NCBI GenBank assembly: GCA_033239525.1
Contig: BSYO01000026.1
Span: forward strand, 8,790,371 to 8,854,370
DNA from: Nepenthes gracilis
Lineage: Eukaryota; Streptophyta; Magnoliopsida; Caryophyllales; Nepenthaceae
Direction: 5' to 3'
DNA length: 64,000 nucleotides
Positions 11,076-23,439 of this stretch are shown here, piece by piece (the first letter of the stretch is position 1; every line of letters starts with the position of its first letter). The notes beneath the pieces were generated by a model. It was not told where the DNA came from and made no database searches. It saw only the letters and a program-made list of their open reading frames with translations. Both the position numbers and the translations under genes were made by a program.

Positions 11076-14000
11076 AGTATATTACCCAAATTGGCTATCC
11101 ATTTTTATTCTTGTCAAGAAAAAAAAAGCAATAGAAAATATAGGATGTGTATTAACTTTACTAATGTGAATAAGATAATTCTGAAAGATGGTTTTTCATT
11201 ACCAATGATCAACAAAATGGTAAACTCAATGTCCAAATATTATGTGTTAGGTTTTATGGATGCTTACTCTAGAGACAACCATATTTGGATGAATTTGAAA
11301 GATGAGAAGATCATCTTATTTGTGACGAAACAAGAGACCTATTGCTATAGAGTAATACCATTAAGATTGAAAAATGTTGGAGCGATATATCAAAAGTTAA
11401 TGAACAAATATTTTTTTTTATTTTGGTAAGTAAGAAAGTGTATTAAATTAAAAGAAAACTACAAAATCAATATTCTGACCCTAAGTATTTTTTCAACTTG
11501 AAGCAAGAATAAAGACGTTGGGGTATACCCCAAGCCTCATAAACATGTCATGAAAAAAGCTAAGAAATAATACACTCCAAAAGTCATGAACACTTCATGA
11601 CTAAGAAACAGGTCCGACCAAATCTGGATCACCATCTCAGACATGTACATATCGGCATGTAGTAGACTGCTCGGCCAAGCATAGGACTCAGCCATTTGCA
11701 ACTCGGGCGTTTGCAACACCTCGGGCACTTGGGAAGGTGGCAGCCCAAAGCTAGGCAATGCATACCTCGGGCATTATGTTTCATCTCGGTCAATCTAGGC
11801 ATGTAGTAGATTGCTCAGCCAAGCAGAGTACTTGACCATTTGCAACTTGGGTGTTAGCACTCCTCATCTCGGGCATAACTAATCTCGGTGAGAATAAAAT
11901 AGGCATCACGTCATTTTGTAAACATCCCGGCCAAAAGCAAATATCTCGGCCGATTACAACTCGGAAAAAAGGAGCTGCGGTCATTTGCACACCTCATCCC
12001 GGGCTAAAAGTGGTAAAAGCACACCTCGGGCAGAATGCATCATACATCAGCAAGCTCAAGAATTTTGCAACATAATTCAACAGCAAAATTCATGGAGCAA
12101 GCTACCTCAGGTTGACAACAGCCGAATAGCCATAACCATTCTCATACAACAACAACAACGGGACACAAATGCCATTAATATCACCCTTGGCCTTTATATG
12201 ATGCCCTAAACTTACGGAGCACCCAATTCTCAACCTCCTTTTCATTTGTTAATGAACAAATGTTGAAGTACTAGATTGGGAAAAAATATGAAAATATATA
12301 TAAATGACCATATTTGCTCATCGAAAGTTTACTAACCGATGACCATATTTTCTATCTAACCAAGACATTTAAGGCATTAGAGAATATAGGATGAATTTAG
12401 ACCTGACCAAATGTGTATTTTAGGTAACTTTCGGTAAGTTTTGCAATTCATTGTTTCACAGCAAGGTGTAGAGGCGAACCTAAAAATGATTAAAGCTATA
12501 GTAGATATGAAACCTCTTCGAATAATCAAAGAAATATAGAGGTTAGCTGAAGGCTCGTCATACTGTCTTGATTCCTAGCCAAGTTTGGTGAAAAATATCA
12601 CAAATTCTTTAGGTCATTAAGAAGAGCAAAGCCCAATGGCTTCCATAGACAGAAAAATGCCAACAAGCTTTTTGAGATTTGAAAGAATATCTGGTTAATC
12701 CACCTCTTTTGACTTATCCTAAAAACCGCAAAGAGTTATATGTCTACTTGGTTGTCTTAAAGATAACTTTAAGCTCTATCTAATCAAAGAAAAAAAAGGT
12801 ATTTAACAACCAGTATACTATAATAGTAAGATCTTATCAGACATAAAAACTCAATATTCTCGTGCGTAGAAGATTGCCTTAACTTTAGTCTTTACCGCAA
12901 GAAAGCTATGACCATATTCTTAGCCCTGCAAGATCGTGATCTTCACAAATCAACCTTAAAAGGGATATTACAAAAACCTAAAATATCCAGATGCTTGATC
13001 AAGTTGTTCGTTGAGTTTAGCGAGTTTGACTTAAAATTTCAAGCATAATCTTCCATAAAATGTTATGTTCTCAAAGAATTTATCATCAAAAGGATGACCC
13101 CAATCTCAAAAGTGATAAATGATCAAGTAGAATCAACCACTGAGGCAACGTCTCCTACCTAGATTCTACATGTCAATGGAGCATCATTGCAATTCAAAAG
13201 TGGAGCCGAGATAGTATTGAAAACACCTAAGGGGTTTAAGATCAAATACTCAATACTGTTTAGGTTTTAAGCCATGAATATAATGTGGTAAAATATGAGG
13301 CTCTATTAATTGGTTTGGAACTAATAATTGTATGTTCTATCAATAACCTAATTATCTATAGTGATCTCGAGTTGGTAGTTAACCATGTGTTAGCAAATTT
13401 TAAAGTATCTCTTTGGATTTGGTAAAATACCTTCATAAGGTACAATGCCTTTAGACATCCTTTGACAAGGTTAAAGTTATCCATATCTCAAGAGAATATA
13501 ATTGAAAGGCCAATTGACTTTCTAAAAGGGTAACATCCAATTACTTAGAGCAGTATGCTCAGGATATGTGAGATATACTTCAAAAATCAAGCATAGAAGA
13601 ACAAGATGAAATACACTGAGTATTAATGAGGTAACTTAGATGACCCCTAGCAGAGATACCTTAAAGATGGAGCACTTCTGAATGATCTTGCAGAAGTGAA
13701 GCACATTACAAAGATGGTCAGATGGTACACTCTTGCGGATGGAATGCTTTATAGGAGAGGCTACTAAGTTCCTTATATGCATTGTTTAACTCCCATAGAA
13801 ACTAATTGCCCGCTCTTTGAGGTGCATTTTAGTATATGTGGAGCACATGTAGGGGCAAAAACTTAGCTTAGAAAATCATTCAAGAGGGTTATTATTGGCC
13901 GACTCTAAAAAAAGATATGATGGAGTTCGTCAAGAAATATGAAAATTGTCAAATCTATGGCAATATACCTAAACAACTTCCTACAAAATTTCAAGTTTTG

Positions 14001-14830
14001 CAAGATCCTTGCCCATTTGTATAATGGGGGCTATGCAGATTTGGTCCATCTCCAATAGCAATTTGGTAGAGAAAATTTATGATCAATATGGTAGACTATT
14101 TCACGAAATAAGTAGAAGTATCTCCATTAGCTAAAATTACAGAGTAGAATGCAATAAAATTTATGCGCCACAATATCGTCTGTAGGATTGGGATATCAGA
14201 GGTCATAATGGCGAACAATGATACCCAACTCTCCAATAAAAGGTTTACAAAATATTACAATAGATTAGGGATTAGATTGGTCCACATCTCAATCTCTTAC
14301 CATCAAACAAACAAGCAAGTAGAAGTGGCAAATTTGATGATACTAAATGGACTAAAAGCAAAGCTCATTGAGGCAGGAGGTGCATGGATTGACTAGCTTT
14401 CATCTATTATATAGGCATGCTAAATGACTTCAAGAGAGCCAACTCAAAAAACACCCTTTAATCTTTACTTCAGTAGTAATACCTGTAGAGATTGGATTAC
14501 CAAGTTAAGTGAAAAACTTTTCTCCTAGCTAAAATTCTCAACTTCTAAGATAGAATTTGGATCTCCAAGATGAAGAAAGAGATAGGAAATGTATTCAATC
14601 GGTAGCCTATCAACAGATGGTCGCTTGATACTACAATAAGATGGTGAAACTTTCAAGGTTAGCGACTTGGTATTACGGAATATTGAGGCAACCGAACAGC
14701 TTGCGCATAGGAATAAATTACCCAAAACTTGGGAGGAATCATTTCTATTGTCAATAATACACTGTAATAGTGTGTACAAGCTACATATTTAAAACAGAAA
14801 GTTAGTTTCTCAATCTTAGAATGCCTTTCA
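11076..14830 (+). pseudogene. pol remnant of Tat-type gypsy element B (RT, RNase H, integrase)
   Basis: Plus-strand pol, degraded by many stops and frameshifts. RT: 11091-11429 contains YRMCINFTNVNK, FSLPMINKMV and FMDAYS, matching the RT palm, and resumes after an insertion at about 12262 with a YIDDHI-like active-site region. An RNase H-type domain is recognisable at about 13160-13320 (WILHVNGAS, GAEIVLKTPKG). Integrase runs from about 13640 (MTP, RYLKDG, MLYRRG) through 14163-14396 (FTKYYNRLGIRLVH, SYHQTNKQVEVAN), where the order and spacing fit the integrase core. Gag, protease and the 5' LTR are missing because the element begins abruptly at the A junction. This is clearly an old, dead copy. 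Confidence 0.8.
11410..12247 (-). mobile_element. Poly(A)-tailed retroposed insert in the RT of element B
   Basis: An 838-bp segment interrupts the RT and is bounded by a perfect 14-bp direct repeat, GTTAATGAACAAAT, at 11396-11409 and 12248-12261. It begins on the plus strand with ATTTTTTTTATTTT, so on the minus strand it ends in a poly(A)-like tail. Long target-site duplications plus a poly(A) tail fit LINE-type target-primed reverse transcription. The body is rich in CTCGG/CTCGGGC motifs and contains two related blocks (about 11650-11760 and 11800-11880, GCATGTAGTAGA.TGCTC). No coding capacity is recognised, and the source sequence is unknown. Confidence 0.65.
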
Positions 14831-15599
14831 CTTCAATAAATATTACCAACAGTAACATTGACCTAGGATTATAGAGGTACTTTCTATCCACAACCTTGGA
14901 ATACTTGTCTGTTGTATTAGATTGTTTCCTCCTATTAATAAAATTTGATTTTTGCATTTCATTTACTTCAAATTGGTGTGCTTGTATGACATTTCATAAC
15001 CATGATTGGCCTTGAGTCAAACAACTAGTTTGAACACTCTGCTTGTGAATGTGCTAATTCTAGGAAATAGTTGCAATGCAGGTTCAATAGAACCAAGTAG
15101 CCCCATGCACAGTCACTCACCAACAACTCCAATGGACTCCAAGGGTTTAAGAACCTAGCATGCAATACCTCTTGGAAGGTCAAAATACTGGTCGAATAAA
15201 GTCAACTGAGACAAAACTAATAATAATCATTCGACCTATAAAACCTCAGGGTTGCTTCTACACACGAGTGCTAATACGCTATTGCACAATATATACATAA
15301 TCAGTCAAACAATTAAGAACTAGTGTCTAAATTGCCTAGCGACATTTGCCTAATGGCTTTGTCAGTAAAAGATAAACCATGTTATGGTTACCTAATCAAT
15401 AACAATAGTCAAAAAATTTAGTTCATAATTTGACCATCAAGTGGTCCTAAAGGTTCACAAATATACAACTAAGGGGCCAAATCTCCCAATCAATGTAAGC
15501 AAGGCATGAATATATATTCAAAGATGGCATAGTCCAAACATATGCACTGAAAAATCAATCATACCAATCTAGTTTCGGGTGATACAAAAAGCTGTGAAA
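14831..15599. other. Spacer between pol and antisense ORF of element B
   Basis: This is non-coding as far as I can see. The segment around 15205-15280 (CATTCGACCTATAAAA, CACGAGTGCTAA) corresponds to 22948-23000 in element C (CGTTCGTCCAAC, CATGAGTGCTATAA), which supports the common origin of B and C. Confidence 0.5.
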
Positions 15600-17600
15600 T
15601 TCAAGAACAACAAATGGCATGGTTGTGTTCAAGTTGGTACTCGGGGCTAGATTGTAAGGACTGGGAGCTTCTTGGTTGTGAAAAATCTTTAACATCAAAG
15701 GTTAGAAAAGTTTTAAAATTTCTAGCAAAAATCAAGAGTAACCAAGGAGACAATCCTTCTGTAGAGAGCAATTCCTTCTTTGAAGCACGAGTCTAACAAA
15801 GAACAAATTTCTTTGGGCTGAATACTCCTTTTCGATACTTCCACGAGCCTTAAGCATTCAACATAGAGTCCCTTTATAATTCCAGTAGTCGAAACCAATT
15901 AAAAATTAACCTCAAGAGCCTTGTATTCGAGTAAGCTAATTCGATCTATAGTCATAGTTGCTTGATATGCATGATCCTAAGGCCTCCTCGTCCATTTGGC
16001 CAGTTCACTCACAAGTTGGGTAAATTAGTTACAAAAAAATAAGGTTTCAGCTTCAATGCCAAGTCCCGAACTATGGAAGGATCAACGTAAGACTAACGTT
16101 GCCAAGCAATTTTTACATCTTAGCTATAAAGCCAATCTCTAATAAGATATTTCAGGTTCTAAGATAGCAAAAAAGATAATTTTTGGGTCAAAAATTAAAA
16201 TGATAGATAAATGATTTGAAATTAATGACATGAATAATACCTCTTAAGACAGTAATCTCTCCCTAGGTATAGAATCCAGTGATGATACTCTTAGGCTAGG
16301 ACTTGGAGTAGACAATGATTTCCAACAAAGGAGATGTAATGATCTATATAGTGGAGTCTCAAAACCTAGGGTACCTTGTGAAGCCTCAAAATCTCCTAGA
16401 ACTATAGAAGGTGACAAAGAATGTACCGAAAACTCTTTATATACATCAAAATTATTTTTCGGAATGCCAACCTGAGTTACAATAGACTTAAAAATTGGCC
16501 CACTTGATGTAGAAGAGCCTAAACGACTAGAATCTTGAACTCAGCAATTATGGGAGGGTTAATTGGCTTATCTTAATGCATGAATTGAAGCCGGGAATCA
16601 CGCTCCTCCATCGAGGCGGTAATGGGAATCCTTTCTTCTAGGTTGCGGATAGGCATCTCCTCCTAGAATAGAGTACTCAAAAGAGCAAAAAATTGGGGAA
16701 GATCTATGAGAACATTCTTTGGAATTCCTCCCAACAACCTCAGTGCATACAACATCAACAATTCTATAAATCTCATTATCATCTAAATGAGATTCTAAAG
16801 AAGTTCTTGTCTAAACCTCTGGATGATCGACATCAACGCATGGAGGAGAGTCAATAAAGAGGCCAACTCACTTTCTTTCCATTCTGGCCTCTGCACCTAG
16901 AATGACATATGAATTAATCCTATCTCAGGCATCCTTGGTTGAGAAATACTCAGTCCTACGTAATTCGGCTGCATTTTTCTTGATAAGGTTCATCCAAGAC
17001 TCAATTATAAGGTTCTAGAAAATGCAAAATTGGCATCGCTCTAGTTATCAGAAAGGATCCAGTTGCATGGAAAGTTAATAAAAAAAAGAATTTAATTTTT
17101 CAATTCTTTATTGAATCAAGCCTTCCTTCACTTATTTTAAATCCTTTCTTAGGGATAAGGATATCCCTTTGTTTTCCTAGTTGAAGTGGAAAACCACCAT
17201 AACTATCCAAGTATCTACTCTAAGGTCCTGCTGACAAAAAAAAGATGTGTAATGCTACAATATGCCTAATGACATTTGGTGGAGATAGACGATTGCAATT
17301 TCTAAAGCCTCATTTATTTCTACAAATCCCATAGTAAAAGGAATTTAAAGACTATTCTTCAAATGGGATTCATAAACGGCAATGAATCCATCCCTTAGAG
17401 AACAAGCTCTCTCATCAGGTGAGGAAATTTTATAGTGAATGGTAGACAAAATATCATATTGATCATATATGTTTAGCACAAGGTCCATGAGAAGGCAAGA
17501 AGTGATGTCGGCAACACCTTTTGAAGTACTTTGTGGGGCCGTCAAAAGCAGATCAAATAAAAAAATTAGAAATTTAGCACTCAAATGAAATATCAAACGA
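15600..17600 (-). pseudogene. Antisense ORF (aORF) of element B, degraded
   Basis: This lies on the strand opposite to B pol, between pol and the 3' LTR. The best part is 17596-17345 (minus): FDLLLTAPQSTSKGVADI and then SSPDERACSLRDGFIAVYE, followed out of frame by a segment like FVEINEALEIAIVYLHQM. The same protein occurs in C (25494-25084 minus: SSPLERAYSLRYGFIAIYK, ITEALKIRSAHLHPNV) and a related one in E (plus strand). Tat-lineage plant gypsy elements are known to carry an extra antisense ORF at this place, often annotated as putative plant transposon protein (probably the Transposase_28 family). Its function is unknown. Confidence 0.6.
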
Positions 17601-19011
17601 GGGTGTAATTAGGGTTTGAAGCGGGGAGAAGGGAACATTACAACTTAAAAGGGAACCAAAGTTGGAAACAAAGCAATTAAGATGTCATTGATGATCCAAA
17701 TGATGCGTCTCTTTATTCTCCCTTATGCCTAAATGCTGCATTTTAAAGAATTTCTAAAGAAAACATAGTTCTAAAAGTTGTCCAATAAAGCATTAATGGT
17801 GCAGCAAAATGTCCTTTCCCTTGCAAGAATAATGAATATAATAATGTCATTTTTTTAAGCTGATGAAATTAATTACCAAAGGTCTATTTCACTTCAAGTG
17901 ATAGGTTTGATCAATCGAAATGATTTGAAGTTATCTAATTAAAAGTCTTAAACTGTCATAAAGTCAAACTGTCATATAGTCAATCTATTAAAAAACCGAA
18001 TTGTCAGAAGTCAACTACTAAAAGATAGATCAATCCACATGCTAAATAAGTAACTCCTTTACTAACAATGATCCGGAGAATGTTGAAATATCACAACCAA
18101 TACTAAAAGGAATTTTTTTTTATTTGGATAGTCTTATTAATTTAAACTTTTAATAGCTTATAATCTCAAGTGAAAAAAGTACAAGTACAAGAAAAGGAAT
18201 GGATTAAGAATGAAGACATGAATACAAAAAATAAAATTTCTTCTCATTGATACTTTAACATACATGTCATGTTCTTACAAGGAATACAAACAAATCATTC
18301 AGCTCAAAAAAACATAAAAAAGAAGAAAAAAGAAATAAGGGGGCTATCTGGCAACTGAAATTTGATGATGAAACAATGTTCAATAAAAGCCACCGATTTC
18401 TCTTAAAATGCACCATAGGGTCAATCATCTTTGCCGTAAAGTATTAAAAAATGTCACCAAACAAAAGATGAAAGACTAGAGGCCAACCAATCCCCTCTAA
18501 ATAGGCCCAACCTCCTTTATGAATTGCGTAAGAATGGAAAGGGACATCGAGAAAGGAACTCAGAAAAGGAGTCACCCTGGTTCAGGATGTTGTATAAAAT
18601 AGAAAAACCAAGATGGGTGCGAATGCACACAAGAAAATTCTCCCTTTAGATTCGGCTAGCAAGAGCTCCAGCAGATGTTGAGTTGTGAGGCCTAAGAAAA
18701 GGTCGAATAAACCAGCAAACATGGAGAGATGTGTTTTCATTATTGAACAAATAAGAGAAGTTTCTTATTTATAGCCAAAAAGAGGCAATAGAGCAGAGTA
18801 TCTTGAGGTGAATTAAAGTAGTCAATGGTTAAAAAATCTTAGTCAATAAGGTAGAAAATCAAATTTTATTTAATAAAATTAGTCAATCATCAATTAGCAT
18901 TGATTGAGAATCTTTCATAAAGGCACATACAATCAACTTGTCAATACATTACTTGACTTTCCATTTTAGTATACTTGAAACTTGAATTTAACCTCCGAGT
19001 ATAGGAGCTAG
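17601..19011 (+). other. 3' untranslated region of element B with degenerate polypurine tract
   Basis: AT-rich and without recognisable genes. It ends in GAGTATAGGAGCTAG (18997-19011), the counterpart of ATATGAGGGGCTAA before the 3' LTR of C. Purine-rich text lies near 18305-18345 (AAAAGAAGAAAAAAGAAATAA then GGGGGC). Confidence 0.5.
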
Positions 19012-19593
19012 TATTGGATATGGTATAAAATAAAGTCAACCCAAACTAATTAAATAAGAGACCCACAAATTGTAAGCTTATAGAAGAATATCAAGCAACC
19101 GAGTTGCTCGACTCGGAACAAAAGTAAATTAAGAATCTATCCAAACGCATGACCTACCAACTAATTGAATGGCTAAGTGGCTAGAAGTATTGAAAAATGA
19201 GGTAATTAATATCTCAGCGTAAGATTAAATTTGGCATTAAATCATGACAAACAATTATATAAATTGAGGTATAACTGCCTATATTGACTGGACAATAATA
19301 GCCAATAAATGATAACTAATAAATGTTAACCGATTATAAAATTTAAATAATGGTTGGATCTCAACCAGTGTAACAATTTAGTTAAAGAGCCATGCCAATC
19401 CCATAAAAATATGTTGATTGGCATCAAAACTATAAATACACCAACTTTCTTCAATCAAAAGGGGAAAAACTAGCAAAGTGAAAAACTAAATACAAAGTTC
19501 TTGTCTAAATATACTTACAATCAACCAACATCATAGAGCCAAAGCCTCCAATTTGATCAATTTCTCTCTCTCAAACTCATCCTCAATCTCTGT
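19012..19593 (+). repeat. 3' LTR of element B, first part
   Basis: It begins TATTGGATATGG (a decayed TGTTGGGTATGG) at 19012. It has a promoter TATA motif ACTATAAATACACC at about 19424 and a following CT-rich leader. It is cut at 19593 by the LTR of C; its downstream half resumes at about 27364. Confidence 0.7.
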
Positions 19594-20332
19594 TGTTGGG
19601 TATGATTCAGACACAATAGGCCCAACCCAAACTAAAAATAGGGTCCAAACACCAATAATCTAAATACGAATGTTAAGGAATAAGCTAACCTCCTAAGCAA
19701 TTGAATGGCGGAAGATATGTAAGATCAAGGCAAATAATGTCCCAGCAAAGTAATAAAGAAAGTGATGAATCCATACGAACATTTACACTCAACCAAAAGA
19801 TGATAATCTGTATGTGAACAACCCGATTCAATAATGACCAAATGAAGGTCAACCATTAATTACTGAATAGTTACTGAATCAATCCAAGCAATGGCAACAC
19901 ATCAAAGGTAACGGCTGACTTTAATATAATATAATACCTTTTATTACAGGCGATGGTGTTAGGTTGACCAACCGAATTAAACCCCAACTATAAATACAAA
20001 TCCACACCCAAAAATGTGGACAAGACATACTCTAGTATACAACTGCCCACAAAGAGTATTATCAAAATAGAGCCTAGTCATCTATACTCACAAAGCCTTA
20101 GCACTCTTTTTTTCTTTCTTTCTGCATCTTTCTATTTTTTTAAAAATAATTACTAACTTGAATATTAAAATATATGTCGGGGTCTCATATACTTCTAATC
20201 CCTCGTTAAATTATTGTGGTGTGTAGAACTAGAATTTTTAACTATGATGACTAGACCTACAACCTTTCAAATCGGCTAAAGGATTTAATCAACTCTCTAA
20301 TTTATGACAATCCGAGTTTGAGAAATGTACCA
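19594..20332 (+). repeat. 5' LTR of element C
   Basis: TGTTGGGTATGATTCAG at 19594 to GTACCA at 20332. It aligns with 26650-27363 throughout: AATGACCAAATGAAG, ACACATCAAAGGTAAC, TATAATATAAT. The TATA box AACTATAAATACAAATCC lies at about 19985, with transcription probably starting shortly downstream. Confidence 0.8.
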
Positions 20333-20352
20333 TTTGTGCCATCTATGAGAAT
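20333..20352 (+). other. Primer-binding-site region of element C (degenerate)
   Basis: TTTGTGCCATCTATGAGAA directly follows the LTR end CA. It resembles the TTGGCGCCATCTGTGGGAA-type sequence found after the 5' LTR of many Tat-lineage elements, with G-to-A/T decay as expected from methylated cytosine deamination. Confidence 0.55.
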
Positions 20353-20399
20353 GTGGTTAAATCATCCATTCTCACCGCTAACCTAAATTTCTGAAAAAG

Positions 20400-21290
20400 A
20401 GCCTGACTCACCTTTTCAAAGGAAGCAAATATAGTAAACACTAGGACTTACAATTAAACAAGCCTCCCATCCAAAAACATTATGTGTCATGGCCATGACC
20501 CCACTAAGGATAGTCATGAGGATATTCACTAGTCCGACGAATATAAACATGGAGTCCTTAGTGGCATTGGTTGACAATATACCGGGAATGCACAAGTCCT
20601 TATAAGACAAGCTAGTGGAGCACTCATTTTGAGTACCTATCCCCAACTATTAAGCATCCACCTCTAGGAGGAGGAACAAGGGAAGAAAGCCGATGTCCAA
20701 AAGGATGCTATAGTAGTCAATGACCCCAAAGGGGCAAGAACCCTCCCTCCTAAAAAATCTATCCCCGGTTGAAGGTCAACTTAACATCAAAACTTGAGAA
20801 GAAAGTCCCGAGCAGTGAAATTTGCAATACACTCAAGATATGGGGCAATCATCAGCATAGAATGAAGCATCATGCAATAGCCTACCAAAAAATATTATTG
20901 GTAGACAAGCACCCCGCATATTAGCCAACCACTTAAAGTTGAGGACGTTCCTCATTGCAAAGAAGATCGCGTCCATCACCAAGGTAGAATAAAGCATTAA
21001 AAGGATTGAACAACAACCATTCTATGAAAGTATGGCCGAGCAGTCAATTGAGTTAGATAGAACATTGTTCACTAGGAAGATCAAAATGTATTGACTTTGT
21101 CATAAGTTCAAGATGTCAACCTTGAAATTCTATGATGAAAGCACTAACCCAATGGATCATTTAAATCATTTTCAAATGCTATTGGGGGTTCCAAGGTCTG
21201 AAGGAACCTGCACTATACTTGCACTTCCCTTTGACTCTCAAAAGAGATGAGGGAGATACTCATGACCCCAAGTATAGACGAATCAGATGA
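20400..21290 (+). pseudogene. gag remnant of element C
   Basis: The frame around 21060-21240 reads FKMSTLKFYDESTNPMDHL and then NHFQMLLGVPRSEGT, which matches the conserved gag region of Tat-type elements (family pattern F..P.L..YDG..DP.DHL..F). Upstream frames are broken by stops. The ORF on the opposite strand at 20416-20646 is a shadow. After about 21290 the sequence jumps straight to the integrase N-terminus, so RT and RNase H are deleted. Confidence 0.6.
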
Positions 21291-21329
21291 GGTGTTTCTA
21301 GTATCAAACAAAATAACTTGAATGACACC

Positions 21330-22570
21330 ATATCAAAGATACCTTGACAATGGCTCACTATCGGGAATTTGGCCAAACCTTAACACATCAAAAAGATGGT
21401 AGGATGGTACACTCTTATAAATGGGAGGCTATACAAGAGAGACTATCCAATCATATATATGAGATCGTTGACACCCGCCGAAGCCATTATGCTCTCAGTG
21501 AAGTATACCTCAACATTTGTAGGGCGCACACGGGTAAAAACAATTTCGTGCTCAAGATCATGAGATAATGCTACTTCTATCTAACTATGAAGAAAGATAA
21601 TATGAAGGCCGTAAAAGATATAAGAACCATCAAATTTACAACATTTCTCATCAACCTCACACCAAACTATAAACCTTGCAGTCTCTTTCGCTATTCGCAC
21701 AGTGGGGACTCGATATACTGGGTCCATTCCCAATTACTACTAGTTAGAGGACGTCTATTATTGTAACAATTGACAATTTCACGAAGTAGGTAGAAGTGTC
21801 TCTACTGGCTAAAATTATAGAGCAAAACACAATGGAATTTATGTATCAGAACATCATCTGTAAGTTCAGGATACTCAAGGTTAGAGTGACTAATAACGGT
21901 ACCCAATTCATGGGAAAGAGTTCACCAAGTATTGCTAAGTCTCAACATCAGATTGGTTCGTACCTCAATTGATTATCCTTAAATAAACAAGTAGATGTGA
22001 CCAATTGAACCCTATTAAATGGGCTAAAAACAAAATTAGGAGATTCTGGGGGCTCTTGGGTGGATGAGCTCTTGTCCATGCTATAGGCTTACCGGACGAC
22101 CCTGAGAGAGCCAACACGCAAGAGTCCCTTAGCCTACACTATGGAATCGAGATTGTTATTCCAGTGGAGATTGAACTGCCTAGTTTTTGAGTTGAAAGCT
22201 TCAACCCCAATTGTAACTCTCAATTCCTAAAGAGAAGTTGGAGTTATTGGAGGAAGCCAGAGACATGGCTTGAATATGATTAGTCACTTACCGATAATGT
22301 ACTTACCAAAAAAAACACTTACCGATAATGTACTTACCAAAAAAAACACTTACCGATAATGAGTTGCTTGATATTATAATAAAAGAGTGAAAGAAAAAAA
22401 ATTCAAAGTAGACAACTTAGCTTTGAGAAACATAGATGCCACAAATAAAATTGCAATAGGAATAAGTTATCTCCCAATTAAGATGGACCATTCCTAGTGT
22501 TATCTATCCCTCATAGTGATGCGTATAAGTTATGTACCCAAAACAAAAAACTAGTCCCTAAGATATGGAA
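21330..22570 (+). pseudogene. Integrase remnant of element C
   Basis: It starts with MTPYQRYLDNG-like text at about 21325-21355, the linker that precedes integrase in this lineage. It continues with KKMVGWYTLINGRLYKRDY, then broken core segments (about 21680-21960) and a C-terminal part near 22050-22560 where the family DLVL region is recognisable only weakly. It parallels B integrase (KMVRWYTLADGMLYRRG). Many stops and frameshifts are present. Confidence 0.65.
22285..22362. repeat. 31-bp tandem repeat, 2.5 copies
   Basis: The unit starting CACTTACCGATAATGTACTT begins at 22285, 22316 and 22347 (last copy partial). It is a local tandem expansion within the decayed integrase of C. Confidence 0.9.
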
Positions 22571-23439
22571 CACTCTTCACCTCAAAAAAATATTACAATA
22601 GTCTTCACTCTACATTATAAAATGTAACAATGTATGTCTAATTTTCCACTTGAGAATACTTGTGTGTTGTACCATATTAATGAAATTAATTTTCATCCAT
22701 TATTTATATTTATTACTCATTTGATAACCATAACTGACTTTGAATCAGACAGTTGGTTCTTTACACCCCGCCTGCTAATTTGACCCATCTAGTGACACGG
22801 TCACAATGTTGGTTGATAAAACCATACGGCCCCAAGCGTGGTTGGGCACCAATTATTCTAAAGACTTTGAGACTTGAAGACCAAGCGTCCTATCCCTTTT
22901 TGAGGGGACATAACAGAGGTCGAATACTACTTTGCAAAGTGTGATTAAATACAATCGTTCGTCCAACAAAATCTTAGGGGGCTTTCATACATGAGTGCTA
23001 TAACATTCTTCCACGAGACAGATTCCATCAGTCGAACATGGTCCACAAACTAAGTTCCTATTAAGCCTGGCAAAGATGGCAAAATTCTCTAACCAGCAAA
23101 TAAAAATTTTACAAAATGAAAATGTTTCCTAATGGAGAAAGCGATGTTAGCAACAATTATCGAAAAAATTTAGCTAATAAGTCAAAACTCTAAATACATA
23201 TACATAAAAATGTGGTTATATATGTGCAAGTAGAAACCCTAACTTGGTGCAAAAGAATCCCTCCAAGTTAGCACCAACTGAGGCACAAGCAGTTTAACAA
23301 ACCTAAGGATGAGGATCCGGAGAACACCTTGATGGTGGGTCTCCACCCAAAATAAAAAAATCATTGACATTGAAATTCTGAGACCCCCAAGTTCCTTGAA
23401 TCAAGGCAGCCTAAAGAAAAGTTGAGAGAAACCAAGGGG

